Positions 44,744 through 55,200 of a stretch of DNA of 64,000 bases are shown in pieces (position 1 is the first letter of the stretch; each line of letters opens with the position of its first letter). The stretch is from Parvularcula lutaonensis. GTDB lineage: Bacteria > Pseudomonadota > Alphaproteobacteria > Caulobacterales > Parvularculaceae. The stretch spans positions 1-64,000 of the forward strand of contig NZ_BMXU01000002.1 of assembly GCF_014651915.1 (NCBI RefSeq). Direction: 5' to 3'. The notes under the pieces are model-generated. The model searched no databases. It was not told the DNA's origin and worked only from the letters and a program-made list of their open reading frames with translations. The translations under genes were made by a program, and so were the position numbers.

Positions 44744-45387
44744 GCGAAATTCGTCGCTGCGACGCTCTCCCGCGCATTCATTGCCTCCCGCCAGCGCCAG
44801 ATGTTGGTCTTGTCCTCACCCGGACGTTGACGTGCGACCTTCGAGAAATCGACAGCCACGAGCGCCGTGATATCCGCGGCCGAGAAATGGTCGCCCGCGA
44901 CATATTCCCTGTCATCAAGACGCTCTTCGAGCACGTCCCAGAAAGCGGCAATCCGCTTGATCCCGCGCTCGACCAGCGCCGGAATCTGGTCGAAATCCAC
45001 CGGGCCTGTCAGGGCGCGGCCCTTCATCTGCGGCGCGAAGTTCCGCACCACCTCGGCGACGGCAAGAAGGCCTTCGAACTCGCACCGGGTCACCCAGCTC
45101 ATCACATCCGCCTTCTCGATCGGCGTCGTACCGAGCAGCGGCGGTTCCGGATGGGCAGCCTCGAGCCAGGCAAGGATGCCGTGGTTGTCGGTCAGGACAG
45201 TTCCATCGTCGAGCTTCAGCGCAGGCACCGTGCACTGAGGGTTGATGGCACGGAAAGCCTCGCCCATCTGCTCTCCCGAACGCAGGTCGATCTCGATGGT
45301 ATCGAAATCCAGCCCCTTCTCCAGAAGCGCGATCTTCGCCCGGCGAGGGCTGGGAGCCGTCGAGCAGTCATAGAATGTCAGCGTCAT
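44740..45387 (-). CDS. Glutathione S-transferase family protein
   Basis: This 215-residue protein has a thioredoxin-fold N-domain (FYDCSTAPSPRRAKIALLEKG, with the catalytic-type Ser/Thr near 9-13) including the cis-Pro motif CTVPALKLDDGTVLTD near 52-67, and an all-helical C-domain with the N-capping ISAADITALVAVDF-like box near 173. It is not a typical maleylacetoacetate isomerase, as the SSCSWRVRIAL-type motif is absent, despite the nearby homogentisate dioxygenase. It follows the short-chain dehydrogenase by 27 bases in the same direction. Possible detoxification role; substrate unknown. Confidence 0.87.
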   Translation of the reverse strand: MTLTFYDCSTAPSPRRAKIALLEKGLDFDTIEIDLRSGEQMGEAFRAINPQCTVPALKLDDGTVLTDNHGILAWLEAAHPEPPLLGTTPIEKADVMSWVTRCEFEGLLAVAEVVRNFAPQMKGRALTGPVDFDQIPALVERGIKRIAAFWDVLEERLDDREYVAGDHFSAADITALVAVDFSKVARQRPGEDKTNIWRWREAMNARESVAATNFA

Positions 45388-45414
45388 GATCGTCTCCCCG
45401 TCCTCGCCAGAATT

Positions 45415-46182
45415 TTAGCGCGGCTGCATCCGGATGCCGCCATCAACGCGGATGGTCTCGCCGTTCACATAGTTGTTCTCGATGATGAACTTCGCCGTGT
45501 GCGCGATTTCGGCAGGGTCGCCGAGACGTTTGGGGAAGAGCGGCTGTTCGCTCAGCGATGCCACGGCCTCTTCCGGCAGGCCCTCGAACAGCGGGGTCTT
45601 GATGAGACCCGGCGCGATGGTGTTGCAGCGGATGCCCTCGCGGGCGAGGTCGCGAGCAATTGGCAGGGTCATGCCGACAATGCCGCCCTTGGACGCAGAA
45701 TAGGCCGCCTGCCCCATCTGGCCTTCAAAGGCAGCGATGGATGCGGTGTTGATGATGACGCCGCGCTGGCCATCAGCATCGGGATCGTTCTTCACCATCG
45801 CTGCCGCTGCGAACCGGATCACGTTGAAGGTGCCGACCAGGTTGACATTGATGACCTGCTGGAACGCTTCGAGCGAATGGGGACCGTGCTTGCCGATGAC
45901 CTTCTGGGCCCAAGCAATGCCGGCGAAGTTCGCAGCGACATGGACGCCGCCAAGCTCGTTCATCGCCTTCTCGACCGCGCCCTCGACGGATTTCTCGTCG
46001 GTGACATCGACCATGGCGAAGTGAACGTCGGAACCCAGTTCCTCGGCCAGCGCGTTGCCCTTCTTCTCGTCGCGATCGAGGATCAGGACTTTCGCGCCTG
46101 CTTCTGCCAGAAGCCGCGTCGTCGCGCCGCCAAGGCCCGATGCACCACCGGTGATGATTGCGCCCTTGCCTTTGATATCCAT
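45415..46182 (-). CDS. Short-chain dehydrogenase, 3-hydroxyacyl-CoA dehydrogenase (HSD17B10-like)
   Basis: This 255-residue classical SDR has the NAD(P)-binding TGGASGLGG near 11-19, an Asp after the second strand (ILDRD), which indicates NAD preference, the NFAG motif, catalytic Ser in [10 protein letters not shown] and YSASKGG near 165. Sequence character (the opening [10 protein letters not shown] and the ending [10 protein letters not shown]) is that of type-2 3-hydroxyacyl-CoA dehydrogenases, which act in fatty-acid or branched-chain breakdown. It is divergent from homogentisate dioxygenase and is probably co-transcribed with the GST gene behind it. Confidence 0.9.
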   Translation of the reverse strand: MDIKGKGAIITGGASGLGGATTRLLAEAGAKVLILDRDEKKGNALAEELGSDVHFAMVDVTDEKSVEGAVEKAMNELGGVHVAANFAGIAWAQKVIGKHGPHSLEAFQQVINVNLVGTFNVIRFAAAAMVKNDPDADGQRGVIINTASIAAFEGQMGQAAYSASKGGIVGMTLPIARDLAREGIRCNTIAPGLIKTPLFEGLPEEAVASLSEQPLFPKRLGDPAEIAHTAKFIIENNYVNGETIRVDGGIRMQPR

Positions 46183-46287
46183 CAGTTTCTCCCTTGGGTG
46201 TCATTTGTTGTCCGGGGCCATAGCGCGCCTCGCCGCGCGGGGCCACACTTGCCGCCATCGATGCTTGCCTCCGGCAGGGCAGCAAGA

Positions 46288-46305
46288 TAGTTTCATCTGA
46301 AACTA
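46288..46305. promoter_or_regulatory. Perfect palindrome in front of homogentisate dioxygenase
   Basis: TAGTTTCATCTGAAACTA: arms TAGTTTC and GAAACTA are perfectly complementary with a 4-base centre. It sits 18 bases before the hmgA start, just upstream of the GGAGG ribosome binding site, and in the divergent region with the dehydrogenase gene. This resembles sites of MarR- or IclR-type regulators of tyrosine degradation. No such regulator is encoded in the window. Confidence 0.6.
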
Positions 46306-46323
46306 ATGGCGGAGGACGAAGCG

Positions 46324-47664
46324 ATGACCGAGGAAACCCTTCTCAAAGGCGGCCTGATTTCGGACGCGGGAGGCTCCTACAGCGTCGGTTTCGGCAGCCA
46401 CCACGCCACGGAAGCCGTGGATGGCGCTCTGCCCATCGGCCGAAACTCGCCCCAGAAGCCGCCTTTCGGTCTCTACGCGGAGCAGCTTTCCGGCACCGCG
46501 TTCACCGCGCCATTGGCCCACAACCGGCGCTCCTGGCTCTACCGCATCAGGCCGTCAGTCCTTCACATCAAGGATCTCGAGCCCGCTCCCGGCATCGCGA
46601 AGGAACTCCGCACGGCCCCCAATCCCGAGGAGAGCGGCCTTCCCGCAGCCCAGCTCCGCTGGTCACCGGTCGACATGCCGTCCGAAGCCCACGACTTCGT
46701 GGACGGCCTCCACACCATCACCACCTGCGGCAGCGCGGCTGAGGGGACAGGCATCGCCTCCCACGTCTTCACCGCGAACCAGCCGATGACGGACCGCATC
46801 TTCGTCAACATGGACGGCGAAATGCTGCTCCTGCCGGAAATGGGGTCCATCCGTGTCGTGACAGAGCTTGGCGTCCTCTCGGCATCGGCTGGCGAGGTCA
46901 TCTGTGTGCCGCGCAACGTCAAGTTCCGTGTCGAGCACGACGGCGAAATCCGCGGCTACATCCTTGAGAATTATGGCCAGGCCCTCACCCTGCCAGAGCG
47001 CGGCCCGATCGGCGCGAACAGCCTCGCCAGCCCCCGTGACTTCCTCTACCCCGCGGCCGCCTATGAAGACATTGACAGCGGACGCACATTCGAGCTTGTC
47101 GCCAAGTGGTCAGGCAAGATCTACCGCACGGAGCTCGATCACTCGCCGCTCGATGTCGTCGCATGGCACGGCAATCTTGCGCCTTACAAATACGACCTGC
47201 GCCGCTTCAACACGATCGGCTCGATCAGTTTCGATCACCCCGACCCGTCGATCTTCACGGTGCTGACGAGCCCGTCAGAGATACCGGGCACCGCGAACTG
47301 CGACTTTGTCATTTTCCCGGATCGCTGGCTCGTCATGGAGGAAACCTTCCGTCCGCCTTGGTACCACATTAATGTGATGAGCGAATTCATGGGCCTCGTT
47401 TACGGCGTGTACGATGCAAAGCCAGGCGGCTTCGTCCCTGGCGGCATGTCCCTTCACAATGCGGGCCTCCCCCACGGTCCCGATGCCGAGGCCCACAAGG
47501 CCGCGACCAACCACGACCTCAGCCCGCAAAAGCTCGAAGGCACCATGGCCTTCATGTTCGAAACCCGCCTCGTCCAGCAACCGACGGCCTTTTCCGGCAG
47601 CAAACTCAAGCGGGACACGGACTATGCCAAGTGCTGGGAAGGCTTGCCCCGAGGCTTGAGGTAG
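46324..47664 (+). CDS. hmgA: Homogentisate 1,2-dioxygenase
   Basis: This 446-residue non-haem iron dioxygenase opens the ring of homogentisate to maleylacetoacetate in tyrosine and phenylalanine breakdown. The iron-site segment PPWYHINVMSEFMGL near 347 provides His and Glu ligands, and a later His is in LHNAGLPHGPD. SWLYRIRPS near 60 and GLHTITTCGSA near 135 are family blocks. ATG at 46324 is chosen because GGAGG lies seven bases upstream; the earlier in-frame ATG at 46306 directly abuts the palindrome. No maleylacetoacetate isomerase or fumarylacetoacetase is in the window, so the pathway is completed elsewhere. Confidence 0.95.
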   Translation: MTEETLLKGGLISDAGGSYSVGFGSHHATEAVDGALPIGRNSPQKPPFGLYAEQLSGTAFTAPLAHNRRSWLYRIRPSVLHIKDLEPAPGIAKELRTAPNPEESGLPAAQLRWSPVDMPSEAHDFVDGLHTITTCGSAAEGTGIASHVFTANQPMTDRIFVNMDGEMLLLPEMGSIRVVTELGVLSASAGEVICVPRNVKFRVEHDGEIRGYILENYGQALTLPERGPIGANSLASPRDFLYPAAAYEDIDSGRTFELVAKWSGKIYRTELDHSPLDVVAWHGNLAPYKYDLRRFNTIGSISFDHPDPSIFTVLTSPSEIPGTANCDFVIFPDRWLVMEETFRPPWYHINVMSEFMGLVYGVYDAKPGGFVPGGMSLHNAGLPHGPDAEAHKAATNHDLSPQKLEGTMAFMFETRLVQQPTAFSGSKLKRDTDYAKCWEGLPRGLR

Positions 47665-47721
47665 CAACCTGCCATTCCGGGGCACTTGAAGAGCGACCCC
47701 GGAACGCCAATGCGGCAGAGC

Positions 47722-50343
47722 CTACTCCTCCACCGCGTAATCACCGGAAGGAGCATCCATCAGGTCGGCGAAGAAGATCGCGTTGAGGAACAGCTTGTTC
47801 GTCCCGAGGAACGTCCCCCGGAAGACCGGGTTATCCGCGATAAGCACAATGTTCCCCCGCCCGAGCGGCTGGGCAATCACCGCAGGGGTATCGGCCAGCT
47901 CGCCGCGTCGCTTCTCCGAGACATAGCCCGAAAGCAGCACGTCCTCCTTCGGATAGGCCGAAACCACCGCGTAAGGATTGCCCTTCGGCCAGTCGAGCAC
48001 AGCCGTGGTGTTCCGTAGCGCGGGAAGCATCCGGTCGCCATAGCCGAAGCCCAGCGGATGCGTCGTGTCGAGATCAGTTGCAACGATCGCGCCGCCGATG
48101 ACATGCTCCGCATCGCGAACGTCCATCTCCGCATAATTGAAGCGCAGCTTTTTCTGATGGTCTGCGTCCTGTTCGTCGGCGGGCTTCTCCCGTTTTCCGG
48201 CGTCGAGGAAGGTGTCCTGCGCCCAGTGCGCCGACTGGCGCAGCGCCACGACCGTGCCGCCCTCTTCGCGCACCCATTGCTTCACGCGCTCGGTCGCCGC
48301 GTCGCTCAGCGCGACATTGCCGCCGCCGACCATGACGAGATGCGTGTAACGTGACCAGTCAAGACCGCCCAGCTGATCCTTGCGCCGAAGAGTGACAGGC
48401 ATCCGCATCTCGAAATCGAGCAGGTGCCAGACCTCGCCGGCATCATAGCGCGACAGGCCGTCATCGAACAGGAGAAGAACGCTTGGCTCTTCCACCGGGC
48501 GGAAGCTGCCGCCGCCGAGCGAAGCCGTGGCCACGTCACCGGCACCGGAGGTAACGGCGTGGATCTCAACGCCCTCGTCCTGCGCGATCGCCTGCATCAT
48601 GCGGTGGATGGTTCGCTTACTGACCTCCTGCCGCGCCATCGGCACGAAGACAGCGCCGGCCTCGAAATTCATGAGGCCCTCTTCGCCCCGCACCTCGAAC
48701 GGCTCCAGCGCCACGCGCACCAGCACGTCCTCCGAAAGCAGGCGATAAAGCGCCTTCGCGGCATTCCTGTCCGTCCACTCGAAGACATAACCATAGCTCG
48801 CCTCGGAGGGCCGCGACGCCGTCGGCTTCTCGATCTCGGTCACTTCCGCGCCCAGTAGGTCGGGATTGAACCGGCCAGCATCTTCCCCCCGCGCCACGCG
48901 AGACTTGAGCGGAGCGTAGTCCACGTCATAAGCGAGCGGCAGCGTCCATCCGCTGACGTCATAAAAGATGTTTTCCTCGAAATCGGTCACCCGGTCGAAG
49001 ACACCGCGCACCATCCGATACTGCATCTGGTCCATCGGAACGACGAAGCTCAATGCAGCGGCATAGGTCTTGCCGCCGATCTCGATGTCCTCGGCGAGGC
49101 GGTGCACCTTGATGTCGTGACTCTTCAGGAGCTCAAGGAACCGCGTCCGCCGGGTCCGGTCGCCATTGGTCGTGAAGACATAGGCTTTGGTCTGGTCGTC
49201 CTCGGCCTCTTTTAGCGCGCTCTGGAAGAAGTTGCGTTGGTAGGCGGCGATCTCCTCCTGCTGGTCCAGCGTTCCCTGGATCGTTGTCAGGGTCGTGCGG
49301 AAGTGTGTCCTGATATTGTCCGCATAGGAACGCTCTCCTGACGGGCTTTCGATCGCGCCGCCGCGCGCCGCGCCGACCTCGAACAGGATACCCAGCCCGC
49401 CATTGGCCTGCGGATAGGTCGAGCCCTTGCCGATGTAGAAATTGTCGAAACCCTGCTCGGTGAAATAGAGCCGTGCCTCGCTGTCGAGGAACTCCCGGTG
49501 CCGGTCGGCGATGTTCTTCGTCAGATCCCGCGCTTCATCAGGGATCAGCGGGTTTTTCCGCTTTGGCTCACCTGGGTGGAAATAGAACGTGGACTGAGAG
49601 CCCATCTCGTGGAAGTCACCGGAAACCTGCGGCTTCCATTCCTGCCATTTCGTCGTCCAGGCTTTCGCTTCCGGCTGGGTCAGCAGCAGCCACTGGCGGT
49701 TGAGGTCGAACCAGTAGTGGTTCGTCCGCGCCTCGACCCAGAGCTGGTGCTGCGCATGGGCGGGGTCCGTCACCGGCACGACGCTGGAAAAGGTCTCCAC
49801 ATGGTCCGCGCGGCGTGAGTGGCCGTCAGGGTTGAGGATCGCAACGATCAGGATGACGCTCTCATCAAGCTGCCGCTCGACCTCATCACCCTGCGCCGCG
49901 GCGAAGTGGTAAAGCGTCGGGATCGAGGCATCCATGCCTGCCGATTCCGCTCCGTGGACGCCATAATTGATCCAGATGATCGACGGCTGGTCGCCCTTCG
50001 GTTCCTCGCCGCTCTCGAGCGATGCAAGGTGCCGCTGCTTGATCTCGTCCAGCCGCTCATGGTTCTCGGGCGAGGTTACGGTGAAGAAGAGGATCGGGCG
50101 CCGCTCATGGGTGTAGCCGATCGTCTCGACCTTGATCCGGTCGGAGGTTTCCGCCAGCCCGGATAGATAACCCACCAGTTGGTCATGACGCACCGGCTTG
50201 TCGCCAAGTCCGTGCCCCAGATATTCGTCCGGGGTCTGCACATCGGCGTCATAGACAATGCCGGGAACCCTGATGTCTTCAATCGGGGCTGCGTGGGCGA
50301 TACCGATCAGGCTGGCCGAAAGGCCGGCTAGAAGATAACGCAT
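47722..50343 (-). CDS. Secreted M14-family-like zinc carboxypeptidase, large
   Basis: This 873-residue protein has a signal peptide (RYLLAGLSASLIGIAHA), then an M14-type metallopeptidase domain. The first zinc motif is HGAES with His130 and Glu133; the substrate-Arg region near NRQWLLLT and FHEMGSQSTFYFHP follow, and a Glu-containing LGILFEVGAARGG supplies the probable catalytic residue. The C-terminal half (about 450-870) includes a domain like those in large bacterial M14 peptidases (LRQSAHWAQ, LGFGYGDRM). ATG at 50343 has GGAGGG eight to nine bases upstream; a frame open to 50583 is not credible. Divergent from a sodium/solute symporter. Probable periplasmic peptide degradation. Confidence 0.82.
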   Translation of the reverse strand: MRYLLAGLSASLIGIAHAAPIEDIRVPGIVYDADVQTPDEYLGHGLGDKPVRHDQLVGYLSGLAETSDRIKVETIGYTHERRPILFFTVTSPENHERLDEIKQRHLASLESGEEPKGDQPSIIWINYGVHGAESAGMDASIPTLYHFAAAQGDEVERQLDESVILIVAILNPDGHSRRADHVETFSSVVPVTDPAHAQHQLWVEARTNHYWFDLNRQWLLLTQPEAKAWTTKWQEWKPQVSGDFHEMGSQSTFYFHPGEPKRKNPLIPDEARDLTKNIADRHREFLDSEARLYFTEQGFDNFYIGKGSTYPQANGGLGILFEVGAARGGAIESPSGERSYADNIRTHFRTTLTTIQGTLDQQEEIAAYQRNFFQSALKEAEDDQTKAYVFTTNGDRTRRTRFLELLKSHDIKVHRLAEDIEIGGKTYAAALSFVVPMDQMQYRMVRGVFDRVTDFEENIFYDVSGWTLPLAYDVDYAPLKSRVARGEDAGRFNPDLLGAEVTEIEKPTASRPSEASYGYVFEWTDRNAAKALYRLLSEDVLVRVALEPFEVRGEEGLMNFEAGAVFVPMARQEVSKRTIHRMMQAIAQDEGVEIHAVTSGAGDVATASLGGGSFRPVEEPSVLLLFDDGLSRYDAGEVWHLLDFEMRMPVTLRRKDQLGGLDWSRYTHLVMVGGGNVALSDAATERVKQWVREEGGTVVALRQSAHWAQDTFLDAGKREKPADEQDADHQKKLRFNYAEMDVRDAEHVIGGAIVATDLDTTHPLGFGYGDRMLPALRNTTAVLDWPKGNPYAVVSAYPKEDVLLSGYVSEKRRGELADTPAVIAQPLGRGNIVLIADNPVFRGTFLGTNKLFLNAIFFADLMDAPSGDYAVEE

Positions 50344-50454
50344 CGGATCGTTCCCTCCGTGTTTTTGCATGGCGACCTTATGGGATCCCGCACCTACCCG
50401 GTCAAACGTCACCAGCGGGTGACGGCAGTTGCCAAAGCCCGCTAGGCGGGTGTC

Positions 50455-52176
50455 ATGGACAATGGCGACCTCGTCTTCACCGCCCTCTCCTCCGCCTTCT
50501 TCATGGGGCTCGTGGCGTGGATCAGCTATCTCAAGACCCGCGGCGAAGTCGCAACGAAGGACGGCTACTTCCTCGCGGGGCACGGCTTGTCGGCAGGCTT
50601 CATCGCAGGCTCTCTCCTCCTGACAAACCTCTCGGCAGAGCAGATGATCGGCCTGAACGGCTCGGCCTATGGCGCGAACCTGTCGAGCATGGGGTGGGAG
50701 GTGACAGCCGCCATCGCGTCGATCGCCATGGCGCTCATTTTCCTCCCGAAGTACCTCCGCGGAGCGTTCACGACCCTCCCCGAGTTCCTGAGCGACCGTT
50801 TCGACGAGGACGTGCGCAGGCTCTCCGCGCTCCTCTTCATCATCGGTTACGGCCTGGTGACGATCCCGTCGGTCCTCTATTCCGGCTCCCTTGCGGTGAT
50901 GGCGCTCTTCGACGTGGAAGCCGTCACGGGCCTCGCGAAGTTTCCGGCACTGGTGCTAACGGTCATCGTCATCGGCCTCATCGGGGCAATATATGCAATC
51001 TTCGGCGGCCTCCGCGCCGTAGCCATTTCCGATACCTTGAACGGGGTGGGCCTTCTCATCGTCGGGGTCGCCGTGCCCGTCCTCGGCCTCCTCGCCCTCG
51101 GCCAGGGCGACATCGTCTCTGGCCTCCGCACCTTGACGCAAGCCGCGCCGGAGAAGCTGAACGCCATCGGCAGCGAGACCGATCCCACACCCTTCGGCAC
51201 CATCTTCACGGGCATGGTCTTCGCCAATCTCTTCTATTGGTGCACGAACCAATACGTCATCCAGCGCGTGCTCGGCGGCGCGTCACTTAAGGAGAGCCAG
51301 AAGGGCGTCCTTCTCGCAGGTTTCTTCAAGGTCATGGTCCCCTTCATGATGATGATCCCCGGCGTCATCGCCTTCCACCTGTACGGTCCGGCTCTGGGGG
51401 GCATTGACGAAGCCTATCCGAGGCTCGTCTCCGACGTTTTGCCCAAGGCGTTTTCAGGTTTCTTCCTCGCCGTTCTGCTCGGCGCGGTCTTCAGCTCCTT
51501 CAATTCGCTCCTCAACTCCGCTGCCACGCTCTTCACCCTCGACATCTTGGCGCCGCTCAGGAAACGCGAACCGAGCGAAGCCGATCTCATCCACATGGCC
51601 AAGATCGCGAGCGTGGTGATCGCCGTCTTCTCCTTCGCCGCCGCCCCCATGCTCAGCTTCGCCGAAGCCGGGCTGTGGCAGGTGATCCGCGTCTTCACGG
51701 GCTTCTACAACATCCCAATCATCGCCATTGTCATTGTCGGGATCTTCACCAAGCGCGTCCCGCCCCTCGCGGCAAAGGTGATGATCGGCTTCCACCTCGT
51801 CGCCTATGGCCTTCTCCGCTTCGCGCCCTTCACCATTCTCGACATCCATTTCATCCATCAGTACGCGGTTCTCTTCGCCATCGAAGTCGCGCTGATGCTC
51901 GCCATCGGCCGTTGGAAGCCTTCCGCCGCGAAGCAGCGCGAGCGCGAGGCAATCATCGACATGACCCCGTGGCGCTTCGCAGGCGAGACCTCCCTTACCC
52001 TCGCCTCGGCAGTCGTGCTTCTTTACCTCGTTTTCTCTCCCTTGGGCGCTGCGAGCGAAGTGCCTTTCGGATCAGCGTTCTGGGCCGCAGCCCTCTCCAT
52101 GCTCGGCATCAATGCAGCCTTCTGGGCGCGCGCTATCGGACGCAAATGGGCTGCTCCAGCATCGACCGACGCATAA
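50455..52176 (+). CDS. Sodium:solute symporter (SSS family, YidK/SGLT-like)
   Basis: This 573-residue transporter has about fourteen hydrophobic segments. The opening FTALSSAFFMGLVAWISY and the block DGYFLAGHGLSAGFIAGSLLLTNLSAEQMIGLNGSAYG show the SSS fold with the conserved Asn-Leu-Ser/Ala-Glu-Gln element, as in YidK and sugar symporters. RGAFTTLPEFLSDRFDEDVR is the next signature. The substrate is probably a sugar (glucose or galactose type), which would suit the adjacent pullulanase, but is unproven. Its stop is two bases from a hairpin that serves the convergent pullulanase. Confidence 0.87.
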   Translation: MDNGDLVFTALSSAFFMGLVAWISYLKTRGEVATKDGYFLAGHGLSAGFIAGSLLLTNLSAEQMIGLNGSAYGANLSSMGWEVTAAIASIAMALIFLPKYLRGAFTTLPEFLSDRFDEDVRRLSALLFIIGYGLVTIPSVLYSGSLAVMALFDVEAVTGLAKFPALVLTVIVIGLIGAIYAIFGGLRAVAISDTLNGVGLLIVGVAVPVLGLLALGQGDIVSGLRTLTQAAPEKLNAIGSETDPTPFGTIFTGMVFANLFYWCTNQYVIQRVLGGASLKESQKGVLLAGFFKVMVPFMMMIPGVIAFHLYGPALGGIDEAYPRLVSDVLPKAFSGFFLAVLLGAVFSSFNSLLNSAATLFTLDILAPLRKREPSEADLIHMAKIASVVIAVFSFAAAPMLSFAEAGLWQVIRVFTGFYNIPIIAIVIVGIFTKRVPPLAAKVMIGFHLVAYGLLRFAPFTILDIHFIHQYAVLFAIEVALMLAIGRWKPSAAKQREREAIIDMTPWRFAGETSLTLASAVVLLYLVFSPLGAASEVPFGSAFWAAALSMLGINAAFWARAIGRKWAAPASTDA

Positions 52177-52203
52177 AAAAGCCGGGAGATCGCTCTCCCG
52201 GCC
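52175..52203 (-). terminator. Rho-independent terminator of the pullulanase gene
   Basis: On the minus strand GCCGGGAGA and TCTCCCGGC form a perfect stem with a five-base loop, followed by TTTTTTATG. It lies 25 bases after the pullulanase stop and overlaps the end of the convergent symporter gene; the hairpin may also mark the end of that transcript, although no T-run follows in that direction. Confidence 0.88.
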
Positions 52204-52227
52204 GAAGTCTGGCAATCCGTAGGCGGC

Positions 52228-55200
52228 TTATTTTCCGTTCGACGGATTGCCCAGGAAGACCGCAGCCGTCCGGCCGGGAACTTCGAAGCCATGGCCGTCA
52301 TGCTCTGCGCGGCGGACCACACGGTCGATCGAACTTTTCTGCTCCGGGTGCAGTTCGAATTTGCCGGCCATGGCGAAGGTCTGCGCGTCCGGCGCACCGT
52401 TGAAGACCACCACGACCTCGGGGGCCGCAGGATCATCGCCGAGCCCCATGACGATGAGCGCCGGGTTCTGGTTCGGGCCCGTGTTGTAGAAGTGCAGCTT
52501 CTGCTTCACTTCGTCTGCCGTCTGCATACGGAATAGCGGATGTGACTTCCGGATCCTCAGGAGTTCACGGAACATCTCCGCGTTCATTTTGATGAGGTCC
52601 TCGTCCAGCGCCAGTGAAGGATCGGCCAGCAGCGCCGCCTGCTCGGGCCAATTCGCCTGGTTGTCACCGGCCGGAGGAAGCCCGCGGCCCCAGCCATTGT
52701 CGGTGTAGTCATAGCCCAGATGATTGAACCAGTCCCCGGAGTTGTAGCTGTTCCGGTCCATCGACTTCGAGCGTGAGATCTCCTGCCCGGCATGGATGAA
52801 CGGCACGCCCTGCGCGAACATCACCATTGCCGTGGCAAAGACCTGTGCGCGCACCCGGTCAAGAGGTGTCGCCGACCGGGGCAATTTGTAGGCGTTGATG
52901 TCGTATAGCGTTTCGTTGTCGTGGGCAGCGACGTAGTTGATGACCTCCTGCGGGTCGGACGTGTACCCCGCACCCGGATTGCCGAAGTAGTTGATCTGTG
53001 AGGCAGGCACCACGTCGCCGAACTGGTTCTCGAAGGTGTAATCCTCGAGCGCACCGGCGAGGCTCAGCCGGATCCAGTCCTTCTGTGCAAGGAGTTCATC
53101 CTTCTCGCCCTGGCTGCCCGAATTCACGAAATTCGGGTCGAGGAACAATCCGTTGGCAAAGCCCTGCCGCCTTACGTGGTCGATGCCCGTGTCGAATGGC
53201 CCGCCGCCCCGCACGGCATCGCGGATGCGGTCGTTGAAGCTGCCAACGCCCGTATTGTCACCCATGTTGCGCTGGGTCGCCTGGGTGAAGCGCGCATCAT
53301 TTCCGACCTCTCCAAAGTTCCAGCCCTCACCGTACAGATAGATCGAGGAACCATCGACGCCGTCTTCTTCCAACGTCAGGGCCTGCAATCGGTCACGCGC
53401 CTTTTCGATATTCTCTTTCGTGTGGTGACCCATGAGATCGAAGCGGAAGCCATCGACCTTGTAGTCGCGTGCCCAGACTTCGAGGCTGTCGAGCATCAGC
53501 TTTTCCATCATCGCGTGCTCGGTCGCGGTGTTGGCGCAACAGCTCGACGTCTCGATGAAACCATCCGCATTCAGACGGTGGTAGTAGTCCGGAACCACCT
53601 TGTCGAGCACGGACTTATCGCCCTGCCCGCTTCCGGAAGTGTGGTTGTAGACGACGTCCATCACCGTGCGCAGGCCGAGGCGGTTGAGGCCCGAGACCAT
53701 GGTCCGGAACTCGCGGATCCGCGCGGGGCCGTCAGGCTCGGTCGAATAGGAACCCTCGGGCACCGTGTAGTGGAACGGGTCATAGCACCAATTGAAGCCG
53801 TCCTCGTCGCGGATCTGCGCGATCGCGGCCTGCTGCTGGTCCGAGTCCGGAGGATAGATCGACAGGTCGCCCGGTGTCTTCCATGCCGACTTGTCCTCGG
53901 GGATCGTGGCGCAGTCGAAGGCAGGCAGCAGGTGGACATGGGTCAGGCCCGATCTCGCGAGGTTGCGCAGGTGGCGCAGTCCCCTGCCCGCCGGACGGTC
54001 AAATGCCATGAAGGTGCCCTTGCGCACGCCCTTCACCTCGGGGTCGCTCATCGAGAAATCCCGGACGTGAAGTTCGTACACCACCGCGTCTTCCGGTGCG
54101 GCGAAGGCGGGCTTCTTCAGCTTGTCCCATTTCCTCGGCTTCAGCGATCCGTCGTCCATGTTGACGATCTGCGAGCGCAGGCTGTCCATCGACAGCGACA
54201 AGGAATAGGGATCGGTGACCAGATTGGTCTCGACCTGCCCCGTCGAGCGGACAAACACTTCGACCTCGAAGAGGTAGTATTTCCGGTTCCAGCCGGGTGC
54301 GCCGACCACGGACCAGTTGCCTGTCGCGTCGTCCCGGACCATCGGCAGCACCTGGCTCGGGCCCTGGCTCTGGTCGGAGCTGTCGAAAAGATGCAGCTTC
54401 ACATTGTGCGCCGTCGGGGCCCAGAGCCTGATCGTCGGGGTCACGCCGTTCCAGACGACGCCCATATCCTCGTCATTCGCATAAAGATCATCGAGCACGC
54501 CCGGGAACTGGATCGCCGTGGCGTCTATCGGCGCCCCCGCCGTATCCGTGGCGCTGAGGACCAGTTGGCCCCGCAGGATGTCATCGATCATCGCGCGGTC
54601 GGCACCGGGGATCTGGTAGGTCGGCAAGCCTGTCAGGTGACGGAACTTCTGCGCCTCGGCACCGCTGACCGTTCCCACCGGCGACAGCGTGATGGCCGTG
54701 CCGCCCTGCACCCCCGTCTTGGTGATTGTCAGGCCGCCCTGGTCGGCATGATGGATACGGACGGTCGACTCTTGCGGAACGTCCCAGGCGATCACGTCCT
54801 CGGCCAGCCAGTAGGCCCTCGCCGTCGACAGGTCTCCCTTCGGAAGATCGCCGCCGACGTCCAGCTCATTGGTCGCCGAGTTGAAGGTGAACACCACCTG
54901 GTCGCCATCATTGGCCACAGAGAAGCCGATATTCGCGCCATTGGGCACGCCACCTGCGCCGTAATTCTCGGACCAGCCCTCGCTGACCGCAGCCTTCACC
55001 TCGTAGTTGCCTGCTGGGATTTTCCGGGTCGCGAAGGTAAAGAAGCCGTCGCCATCGGGGTCCTGCAGCCATGACTGGAGGCACCATGGCTGCCATTCGC
55101 CAGGGCAACCGAGTTCTGACTGGAAGCTGCCCGCCGCGGTGACGATCCGCGAATTTACATTATCCGTCACCCACTTGGTCGCATTGGAGAAATAGAACTT

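Noticed and set aside
44827-46290. Plus-strand open frame of about 487 codons over the GST and dehydrogenase genes
   Set aside because: It is a shadow of two well-supported minus-strand genes.
53176-55074. Long plus-strand open frame of about 632 codons opposite the pullulanase
   Set aside because: It mirrors the pullulanase gene, has no domain, and results from GC-rich codon bias on the opposite strand.
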